Assembly: GCA_016218275.1 (NCBI GenBank) | Contig: JACREK010000125.1 | Span: 1-5,241 of the forward strand | Length of the DNA: 5,241 nucleotides | Reading direction: 5' to 3' | Origin: Candidatus Gottesmanbacteria bacterium | GTDB taxonomy: Bacteria > Patescibacteriota > Microgenomatia > 2-02-FULL-39-11 | Part shown: piece by piece, positions 1-5,241 of the stretch | Numbering within the stretch: position 1 is the first letter of the stretch | How the letters are laid out: every line of letters starts with the position of its first letter | Position numbers and translations under genes: made by a program | Notes under the pieces: model-generated | What the model was told of the DNA's origin: nothing | Seen by the model: the letters and a program-made list of their open reading frames with translations, nothing else | The model's database searches: none

Positions 1-1436
1 ACATTATGTGATTTGCTTTCGCGAAATCCTGCTTCCGTAACTTGGATAAATTGGGCATTTTTTTGCAGATCTTTAAGCGTTTTGGCATTGCAGTAGCTCA
101 TGCCTGAGCGAAGCGCTCCCAGGAGCTGATATATCACATCGGAAACACTTCCTTTATAAGGCACCAGAGCTTCAACTCCTTCTGCCACTACGGTATTTAA
201 TCTGTCCACATTGGTTATTTCCTCACTTGCCAGTTTTCTATCAGCTACAGCCAAAAAAGAAGCGGCTCCGCGGTGTACTTTATACTTTAAACCGCCCCGG
301 AGAATTATTCCTCCCGGTGACTCATCCGTTCCGGCAAACCAGCCGGCCAGCATACAGGTAGAAGCTCCAGCCGCCAGTGCTTTGGTGATATCCGCGGAAA
401 AATTAGTCCCGCCGTCGGCAATAATCGGAACATTATACTTTTTGGCGGCAGAAGCAGCTTCCAAAACGGCAGAAAATTGAGGCACGCCCACACCTGTCAC
501 AATCCTGGTGGTACATAAACCACCCGGGCCGATACCTACTTTGACCGCATCAACTCCCAGTCTGATTAAATCTTTCACCCCGGAAGCAGTTGCCACATTA
601 CCTCCTATCAAGTCGATATCTTTAAAAGTTTTACGGATCTTAGAAACTGCCCGCAAAGCAACTTCATTGTGTCCATGTGCCACATCAACTACCAATACAT
701 CTACACCTGCCGAAACCAGGGCTTTTGCCCTATCTATATAATCACCTACTGCTCCAACCGCCGCTCCTACCATCAGACGTCCGTATTTATCTTTTGTAGA
801 GAAAGAATAACTGGAAAAATGCTCAATACTGCGTGATGTAATCAGACCCTTCAAATATCTGTTTTTATCAAGAAGCGGCAATTTTTCTATTTTGTGCTTT
901 CTTATCATCTCTTTTGCTCTTTCCCGGCTGATATTTGGCGGTGCATAAATTAATTTTTCAAACGGCGTCATCAGTTGATAAACATAAGTATCGGGATCAT
1001 CGACAAACAACATGTCACGACGGGATAAAATCCCTACCACTCTCTCTTTTTCGTCGACTATGATGAAACTGTTGACATTTTTTATGACAGCTTCTTCCTG
1101 TGCCTTTTTTAAAGTAGCGGAAGGAGATAAAGTAAAAGGTTTATAGAGTATGAAGCCCTCATGGCGTTTAACACTTTTTACTTCGGCAACTTGCCTTTCA
1201 ATAGGCATAAACCGGTGAATTATACCGATACCTCCAGCATGCGCAAGTGCTATAGCCATGGCGCTTTCGGTAACGGTATCCATATTGGCAGAGATAAAGG
1301 GAATATTCAGCTCAATATCGGCAGTTAATTTTGTCTTTGTGGATACATCTTGCCGATGGATAACATTGCTTTTTTGCGGAATAAGCAGAATATCATCATA
1401 GGTCAGTCCCAAGGGAATAGAATTTTGTTTTGGCAT
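1..1436 (-). CDS. guaB: IMP dehydrogenase / GMP reductase family protein with CBS pair (3' end cut off)
   Basis: The frame stays open from ATG (1436-1434) to the window edge: 478 full codons plus two bases. IMP dehydrogenases are about 485-490 aa, so only some ten residues should be missing. The enzyme is a cytosolic TIM barrel that either oxidises IMP to XMP with NAD+ or reduces GMP to IMP with NADPH. Visible landmarks are LTYDDILLIP (11-20), ANMDTVTE (50-57), two CBS domains (about 95-145 and 152-207), GGNVAT (278-283), the catalytic-Cys loop GIGPGGLCTTR (Cys308), ADGG (Asp341) and a C-terminal GFRESKSHN that resembles IMPDH. WFAGTDESPG (366-375), PQFSAV (319-324) and RGAASFLAVADR (389-400) recall mycobacterial GuaB1, a CBS-containing GMP reductase, rather than classical IMPDH, whose flap carries YRGMGS and an Arg-Tyr pair. 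Family membership is certain; reaction direction is not. The start is fixed by the conserved N-terminus. It lies 7 nt after the purA stop and has no good ribosome binding site, so translation may be coupled to purA. Confidence 0.93.
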   Translation of the reverse strand, partial: MPKQNSIPLGLTYDDILLIPQKSNVIHRQDVSTKTKLTADIELNIPFISANMDTVTESAMAIALAHAGGIGIIHRFMPIERQVAEVKSVKRHEGFILYKPFTLSPSATLKKAQEEAVIKNVNSFIIVDEKERVVGILSRRDMLFVDDPDTYVYQLMTPFEKLIYAPPNISRERAKEMIRKHKIEKLPLLDKNRYLKGLITSRSIEHFSSYSFSTKDKYGRLMVGAAVGAVGDYIDRAKALVSAGVDVLVVDVAHGHNEVALRAVSKIRKTFKDIDLIGGNVATASGVKDLIRLGVDAVKVGIGPGGLCTTRIVTGVGVPQFSAVLEAASAAKKYNVPIIADGGTNFSADITKALAAGASTCMLAGWFAGTDESPGGIILRGGLKYKVHRGAASFLAVADRKLASEEITNVDRLNTVVAEGVEALVPYKGSVSDVIYQLLGALRSGMSYCNAKTLKDLQKNAQFIQVTEAGFRESKSHN

Positions 1437-1443
1437 ATGTAAA

Positions 1444-2709
1444 TTAATGTTTAATAATATCTCCCCGTTCTGCACCCACAGAGATGTATTTTATAGGAAC
1501 ACCCAACATCTTTTCAATTGCCGCAATATAAATGCGGCAATTTTTGGGCAGTTGAGAATATCTTTTTATTTTTGCCAAATCCTCCCTCCAGCCGGCAAAA
1601 CTTTTATAAATCGGCCTGCATTTCTCTACTTCCCGCAGTGACGTTGGAAATTCGGAAATCTTTTTACCGTCAAGCATGTAGTGAGTGGCAATTTTGATAT
1701 TGGGCAAATTTGTCAAAACATCCAATTTTGTCAAAATCAAACCAAAGCAGCCGTTCAGTCTCTGGGCGTATCTTAACATAACCATATCCAGCCAGCCGCA
1801 GCGCCTTTTTCTTTTGGAAACTGTACCAAACTCGCTACCCTTTTCCTGTAAAACATTGCCGGTAGTGTCAAAAAGTTCTGTGGGAAAAGGGCCTCCTCCC
1901 ACCCGGGTGGTATAAGCTTTCACCACTCCCAGTGTATTGAGTTCCTGCGGCGGAAAGCCGACGTAAGAAAACACGCTTCCGGAAATGGTATTTACGGCGG
2001 TGGTATAGGGGTAAGTACCGAAGTTTCCGTCCAAAAACGTGCCATGGGCTCCCTCAAAAAGTATTTTTTTTGTTTTTAAATTGCGGCAGATTGCGTCGCT
2101 GACGTCTCCTGCATACTTTTTTAATCTTATTCCATAAGATTTGTATTCCTTATATATTTCTTCAGCGGTTATATCTATTCTGTAATTAAAAACTGCTTCA
2201 ATTCTTTTTTTTACTTGCGGATATACTTTAGTTATTTTTTCTTTTAGAATTTTGGGGTCAACCAGATCTTCCATCCTTATACCGTGACGGTTATTTCTAT
2301 CTTCATAAGCGTAACCTATGCCAAGTTTGAGGCTGCCGACTTTTTTTTCGCCTTTTTCCTCTTCCGTCGCCGCATCCAAAAGCCGATGATATGGCATCAC
2401 TAAATTGGCGCGGGGATCTATCATCAGATCTACTTTCACTTTTCTTTTCTCAAAATAATCTATTTCCCTAAGCAGTATATCCGGGGCTATCACTACGCCT
2501 TGAGAAAGAAACAGTTTCTTTTGCCACAGGACTCCAGATGGTAGAAGAGAAAGGGGAAATTTTTCTCCTTTTAAAACTACCGTATGCCCGGCATTATTTC
2601 CGCCATTGAAACGTACGACAAAGTCACATTCTTTGGCAAGAACATCGACTATTTTTCCTTTACCTTCGTCTCCCCATTGCATTCCCACAATAACAGTCGG
2701 TTTATTCAT
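1444..2709 (-). CDS. purA: Adenylosuccinate synthetase
   Basis: PurA condenses IMP with L-aspartate using GTP to give adenylosuccinate, the first step from IMP to AMP. The 421-aa length is normal for bacteria and longer than the roughly 340-aa archaeal form. Motifs in order: P-loop WGDEGKGK (12-19) with catalytic Asp14; GGNNAGHT (36-43) with catalytic His42; GIGYAYEDR (130-138); ILFEGAHGTFLD (216-227); KAYTTRVGGGPFPTEL (264-279); RRCGWLD (302-308); guanine-recognition TKLD (327-330); ISVGAER (409-415). Retained Asp14 argues against PurZ, the phage diaminopurine enzyme. Several ligand-loop residues differ from the usual form: TTGR is SLKL at 126-129, EGAQG is EGAHG (His222), and the second TTGR is VSKR at 297-300. 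The start is the ATG just before the P-loop. The only good ribosome binding site is 18 nt upstream and better placed for a five-codon ORF, so initiation probably depends on coupling (see 2706-2723). The gene lies between purB, which uses its product, and the guaB-family gene. Confidence 0.95.
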   Translation of the reverse strand: MNKPTVIVGMQWGDEGKGKIVDVLAKECDFVVRFNGGNNAGHTVVLKGEKFPLSLLPSGVLWQKKLFLSQGVVIAPDILLREIDYFEKRKVKVDLMIDPRANLVMPYHRLLDAATEEEKGEKKVGSLKLGIGYAYEDRNNRHGIRMEDLVDPKILKEKITKVYPQVKKRIEAVFNYRIDITAEEIYKEYKSYGIRLKKYAGDVSDAICRNLKTKKILFEGAHGTFLDGNFGTYPYTTAVNTISGSVFSYVGFPPQELNTLGVVKAYTTRVGGGPFPTELFDTTGNVLQEKGSEFGTVSKRKRRCGWLDMVMLRYAQRLNGCFGLILTKLDVLTNLPNIKIATHYMLDGKKISEFPTSLREVEKCRPIYKSFAGWREDLAKIKRYSQLPKNCRIYIAAIEKMLGVPIKYISVGAERGDIIKH

Positions 2710-2723
2710 TTTTTAAATTTCAT
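2706..2723 (-). CDS. Possible five-codon leader ORF (MKFKK) overlapping the purA start
   Basis: The ATG at 2723-2721 lies 4 nt after GGAGGTG, which is ideal spacing. It opens the frame Met-Lys-Phe-Lys-Lys-stop. The TGA (2708-2706) overlaps the purA ATG (2709-2707) in an ATGA arrangement, the classic layout for termination-reinitiation coupling. The junction contains six consecutive A (2714-2709). One extra A, or a -1 slip there, would fuse MKFKK directly to the purA Met. So this may be a genuine leader ORF, a slippage site, or the real purA N-terminus hidden by a homopolymer error. The layout is seen directly; its function is inferred. Confidence 0.4.
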   Translation of the reverse strand: MKFKK

Positions 2724-2727
2724 TGTA

Positions 2728-2734
2728 CACCTCC
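2728..2734 (-). promoter_or_regulatory. Strong ribosome binding site upstream of purA
   Basis: GGAGGTG is a near-perfect Shine-Dalgarno sequence and the strongest in the window. It is 4 nt from the ATG at 2723 but 18 nt from the purA ATG at 2709, so it favours the leader start. Its first two G residues are also the last two bases of the inverted repeat at 2733-2759, so a folded RNA hairpin would partly occupy the site. Confidence 0.7.
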
Positions 2735-2759
2735 GATGTGTGCTAGGTAGACACATCGG
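2733..2759 (-). repeat. Perfect 9-bp inverted repeat before purA (RNA hairpin or operator)
   Basis: On the minus strand CCGATGTGT (2759-2751) and ACACATCGG (2741-2733) are perfectly complementary and separated by a 9-nt spacer, CTACCTAGC. The repeat fills much of the 66-nt purB-purA gap and ends inside the ribosome binding site. No T-run follows on either strand, so an intrinsic terminator is unlikely. It could be an mRNA hairpin that controls access to the binding site, or a DNA site for a dimeric regulator; the sequence does not tell which. Confidence 0.75.
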
Positions 2760-2775
2760 TATTATTAATCTTTCA

Positions 2776-4155
2776 TTACTCTTTCAAAGCTTCATCAATT
2801 ATTCGATCTGTCAAACCTTGATATTCGGATAGATTTTTAATTTTGAGAAATTTCTTCTCCTCTTTATTTATAGAAAGTCTGTCAATAAGTTGATAAAATT
2901 CTTCTTTTGAAAAAGTTTTTCCTCTTGTTTCTTTTTTCATAATTTCAAATGCATCACTCTTTCCTTTAACGCGTAAAAAAGTTTGCACACCTTCCGAAAA
3001 AATCTCCCAATGTCCTTCTAGATCTTCTCTCATTTTTTCAGGATTCGGCGTAATTCTTGAAAATCCAGATAAAATACTATTCCAGGCAAGCAGAGTAAAC
3101 CCGAAGGCCAAACCAAAATCCCGCTTGATGGTACTGTCGGAAAGATCTCGTTGCAATCTGCTAACGGCTAATTTTCTTACAAAAAATTCAAATAAAGAAT
3201 TGGCAAGTTGTAAGTTTCCTTCGGCATTCTCAAAAGTAATCGGGTTTATCTTATGTGACATCGTGGATGAACCGACTTCTTCATTTTTTTTGACCTGCCC
3301 AAAATATTCAAAACTGATATACCACCAGATGTCTTGGCAAAATCCTAATAAAATATTATTGAGTCTCTTTAGTGAGTCAAAAAGCCGCAACCACGCGTCA
3401 TACGGTATTATTTGGGTAGTAAAAATGTTCGGCACAAGTCCTAAAGATTGGATAAATTTAGTACTCAGAGATAACCAGTCGTAGTTTGGATAGACAAAAT
3501 ATAAAGCATTGAAATTACCTATGGCACCAGTTAATTTGCCTTCGATTGGAAGCACAGACAATATTTCTGCTTCTTTAATAATCCGTCTATAAAAAACCGC
3601 CAGTTCTTTACCCATTGTTGTTGGCAGTGCCGGCTGTCCGTGAGTCCGTCCCAACATGGACATATCTTTTGTCTTATCGATCAGCTCCTTAAGTAACTTA
3701 AGTAATTTAAGGAGCTTCGGAATCAAAACATCCGCTCTAAATTCAGCTAGCATCAAAGCATATGCAGGAATATTTATATCGTAAGAAGTAAGACCAAAGT
3801 GAATAAACGGAATGATATCCCGCAAAGTTGTTTTTTCTAATTTTTTCTGCAGAAAATATTCCACCGCTTTTACATCATGATTTGTCTTTTTCTCAAATTC
3901 TTTTACTACCAAAGCGTCTTTAATATTAAAAGTTTTCCAGATACTTTCAAGAAGAACTGCTTCTTTTTTTGTTATTTTGCGGACTATCTTTGTTTCTTTG
4001 GCTAAAAATAATAGGTATGATAACTCTACTCTTAGTCTATATTTAATGAGAGCAAACTCCGAAAAATACTCAGAAACTTTTTCCGTCTTTTCCCAATTTC
4101 TGCCGTCAAGGATACAAATACTTAATAATTTTTGTGCATCTGATTCATTCTTCAT
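2776..4155 (-). CDS. purB: Adenylosuccinate lyase
   Basis: PurB removes fumarate from SAICAR (giving AICAR, the substrate of PurP) and from adenylosuccinate (giving AMP). It belongs to the homotetrameric, cytosolic fumarase/aspartase superfamily. I start it at ATG 4155 (459 aa; E. coli PurB is 456) because GAGG lies 9 nt upstream. The in-frame ATG at 4170 overlaps that binding site and would add five residues. Motifs, numbered from 4155: HFGLTSYDIN (catalytic-region His119), RTHGQPALPTTMGKE (His172), GAIGNFNA (211-218), the flexible signature loop GSSTMSHKINP (catalytic Ser296/297), QRDLSDSTIKRDFG, and the C-terminal LEGHWEIFSEGVQT and RGK found in E. coli-type PurB. The signature loop has Ser300 where MPHK normally has Pro. 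A run of KLL units lies at 147-158. The gene looks more AT-rich than its neighbours. It lies 57 nt after the purP stop. Confidence 0.96.
   Translation of the reverse strand: MKNESDAQKLLSICILDGRNWEKTEKVSEYFSEFALIKYRLRVELSYLLFLAKETKIVRKITKKEAVLLESIWKTFNIKDALVVKEFEKKTNHDVKAVEYFLQKKLEKTTLRDIIPFIHFGLTSYDINIPAYALMLAEFRADVLIPKLLKLLKLLKELIDKTKDMSMLGRTHGQPALPTTMGKELAVFYRRIIKEAEILSVLPIEGKLTGAIGNFNALYFVYPNYDWLSLSTKFIQSLGLVPNIFTTQIIPYDAWLRLFDSLKRLNNILLGFCQDIWWYISFEYFGQVKKNEEVGSSTMSHKINPITFENAEGNLQLANSLFEFFVRKLAVSRLQRDLSDSTIKRDFGLAFGFTLLAWNSILSGFSRITPNPEKMREDLEGHWEIFSEGVQTFLRVKGKSDAFEIMKKETRGKTFSKEEFYQLIDRLSINKEEKKFLKIKNLSEYQGLTDRIIDEALKE
3683..3716 (-). repeat. 10-bp inverted repeat with 9-nt tandem repeat inside purB
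   Basis: AGCTCCTTAA (3683-3692) and TTAAGGAGCT (3707-3716) are perfect inverted repeats around a 14-nt loop. Inside, CTTAAGTAA occurs twice in tandem (3688-3696 and 3697-3705). On the coding strand the segment encodes repeated Lys-Leu-Leu units in a helix just before the RTHGQPA motif. It may be a local duplication that happens to form a hairpin. Confidence 0.7.
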
Positions 4156-4164
4156 AGCCTTTTT

Positions 4165-4168
4165 CCTC
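4165..4168 (-). promoter_or_regulatory. purB ribosome binding site that decides the start codon
   Basis: GAGG (in TGAGGAAAAAGG) is 9 nt upstream of ATG 4155. The alternative in-frame ATG at 4170-4168 overlaps this site and has no purine-rich sequence of its own upstream. This favours the shorter 459-aa PurB. Confidence 0.6.
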
Positions 4169-4195
4169 ATTCATCATATTCATGCACGTGCTTAA

Positions 4196-4214
4196 AAGTG
4201 ATGAATAGTCACTT
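4196..4214 (-). repeat. Short inverted repeat at the purP stop codon
   Basis: AAGTGA (4196-4201) and TCACTT (4209-4214) form a perfect 6-bp stem with a 7-nt loop that begins within the purP stop codon. Read on the minus strand it is followed by TTTTAAGC. The stem is AT-rich and the T-run only four bases, so it is a weak terminator candidate at best. The 8-bp palindrome GCACGTGC (4184-4191) follows just downstream. Confidence 0.3.
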
Positions 4215-5241
4215 ATGTAGTAATTCTTTTTAACTGATTCACTGATATCGCTTCCTCTATCTCCATAGCAATCCTTTCTCCAAAACTCACCGGCCTTCCA
4301 TAATGATACCGACTATACGGCGTAAAAATACTGCCGGGTGAACCGGGAATCCGAAGCGACAGGTCATAAATAACAATTTTTTCCTGCGGCGGGCCGGGCA
4401 AGATGGCTGTCTGCAGGGCAAACGGCCCGATAATACCCGGAGGAACATTATTCTTTACGGAATCAATAAATCTTTCTGCCAAATGAAAAGCTTTCTCAAG
4501 AAGCGATTCTTTCACGGTTATGGCAATATGACCCGACTCTATGTATGAGGGAGAAATATAATCTTTTATTTCCTGCTGCTGTATAGATGGAAGTCTGATT
4601 AAGCCGTCAATATTCGTCTGCCGTCTGATATCAGTCCCCAGAAGCTGCAGACTTTTTGAAATCGGGGAATAAAAAAAATTAAAGTTTACCTGGGCGCCAA
4701 TCAGATATTCTTCAATCACGGCACTTTTTAAATCTTCTTCCTTTATCTTTCCTTCTTTCACTAGCTGCTCAGCTTTTTTCTTATATTCGGCAAAATTTTT
4801 AGCGAAGAAAAAGGCTCTTTCATAGCCTCGAGCCGCTTCTTTCACTTTAACTATAACGAGTCTATCAATCTCGGAAGGATCTTTAAATTGTACAGGATTT
4901 GGAAGAGCAGCACTGGAAAGAAGCTGATATTGATTAAAAGTACCAGTTCTTTCTTCGTATTTTAAAAGATATTTGTTTCCAAATATTGGAATTGGAAATT
5001 TCTTCTCCAGAGCATCCAAGTCGCAATAAACCTGACAATAGCGGTGAGGGATAAAAAGGCAATCTTTTTCCTTTAAAATTGAAATTATTTTGTCACTTGT
5101 CAACTCTGCAAAAGAATCAACGCTGATATAATCATCCACTAAATTCCGAAAATACTCGGTGTATGTTTTATCTCGTCCCTTTTGCACAATTACTAAGGTC
5201 TTAAACCCCTGCTTTTTTGCTCCCAAGCAGATTTCCAAAGC
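4213..5241 (-). CDS. purP: PurP-family FAICAR synthetase (formate-AICAR ligase), 5' end cut off
   Basis: PurP is an ATP-grasp enzyme that uses ATP and free formate to convert AICAR to FAICAR, replacing the folate-dependent transformylase of PurH. The first visible codon (5241-5239) encodes Ala, giving ALEICLGAK, which aligns inside the family's N-terminal domain. The TTG at 5238 is an internal Leu, and about 25 residues should lie beyond the edge. Counting that Leu as 1, family landmarks are KGRD (20-23), IPHRY (63-67), IPIFGN (83-88), IEEY (175-178), FYSP (189-192), TNIDGLIRLP (208-217), VPPGIIGPFALQ (265-276) and FGERIAMEI (319-327). The central glycine-rich nucleotide loop (GARGGRGYF in M. 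jannaschii, from memory) reads EAARGYERAFFF here (134-145). The C-terminal EMSARVDGGTN region reads DLSLRIPGSPG (292-302). It may therefore be a divergent PurP branch or a related ligase of unproven activity, though the purB neighbour supports the AICAR step. An IMP cyclohydrolase (PurO or PurH-type) must be encoded elsewhere. Confidence 0.85.
   Translation of the reverse strand, partial: ALEICLGAKKQGFKTLVIVQKGRDKTYTEYFRNLVDDYISVDSFAELTSDKIISILKEKDCLFIPHRYCQVYCDLDALEKKFPIPIFGNKYLLKYEERTGTFNQYQLLSSAALPNPVQFKDPSEIDRLVIVKVKEAARGYERAFFFAKNFAEYKKKAEQLVKEGKIKEEDLKSAVIEEYLIGAQVNFNFFYSPISKSLQLLGTDIRRQTNIDGLIRLPSIQQQEIKDYISPSYIESGHIAITVKESLLEKAFHLAERFIDSVKNNVPPGIIGPFALQTAILPGPPQEKIVIYDLSLRIPGSPGSIFTPYSRYHYGRPVSFGERIAMEIEEAISVNQLKRITT

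Noticed and set aside
1444..2709. PurZ-like phage enzyme for diaminopurine DNA
   Set aside because: The catalytic Asp (Asp14) that PurZ replaces is present, and the neighbours are housekeeping purine genes.
2728..2759. Pseudoknot between the hairpin loop (UACCU) and the binding site (AGGUG)
   Set aside because: The five bases can pair, but the pairing strand follows the 9-bp stem directly with no linker to span its groove. It could only form if the stem melts.
2733..2770. Inverted repeat as an intrinsic terminator
   Set aside because: Neither side is followed by a T-run; one side leads straight into the ribosome binding site, the other into TATTATTAATC.
2584..2832. Plus-strand ORF crossing the purA-purB junction
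   Set aside because: It spans two conserved genes on the other strand and the inverted repeat, with no sign of coding of its own.
3125..3484. Plus-strand ORF of 119 codons opposite purB, and similar ones opposite guaB and purA
   Set aside because: They lie wholly antisense to strongly conserved enzymes, lack binding sites and show no recognisable domain.
4145..4183. Short ORF (12 codons) overlapping the purB start
   Set aside because: No ribosome binding site precedes it, and its frame differs from purB; the AT-rich ATG cluster is enough to explain it.
5236..5238. TTG as the purP start codon
   Set aside because: The frame continues upstream to the window edge, and ALEICLGAK aligns to the interior of the N-terminal domain, so the codon is an internal Leu.

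Overview
The window is one stretch of minus-strand genes for the end of purine synthesis, transcribed from high to low coordinates: purP-like (5' end cut off by the window edge at 5241), purB, purA, then a guaB-family gene whose last few codons run off at position 1. All four act around IMP. PurP makes FAICAR. PurB works both just before it (SAICAR to AICAR) and on the AMP branch. PurA starts the AMP branch. The GuaB-family enzyme connects IMP with the guanylate side. Gaps are 57, 66 and 7 nt, and I see no promoter or terminator between the genes, so they look like one operon that starts and ends outside the window. No RNA gene, CRISPR array, insertion sequence or gene-free stretch over 300 bases is visible.

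The organism looks like an uncultivated, moderately AT-rich microbe. PurA (421 aa) has the bacterial length and PurB resembles the E. coli type. PurP belongs to a family known mainly from archaea, where it replaces the formyltransferase half of bacterial PurH. A candidate-phyla (CPR/Patescibacteria-like) bacterium or a small-genome archaeon with bacterial-type genes would both fit. The sequence alone does not decide.

Three things deserve a second look. First, the purA start region has a perfect 9-bp inverted repeat that runs into a strong GGAGGTG ribosome binding site. That site is placed for a five-codon ORF (MKFKK) whose TGA overlaps the purA ATG. A run of six A sits at the junction, so coupling, slippage or a one-base sequence error are all possible. 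Second, several enzymes carry changes in signature residues: PurA at its IMP/aspartate loops, PurB at the MPHK loop, and PurP at its ATP and metal motifs. Third, the GuaB-family protein shares motifs with CBS-containing GMP reductases (mycobacterial GuaB1) as well as IMP dehydrogenases, so its reaction direction is uncertain.
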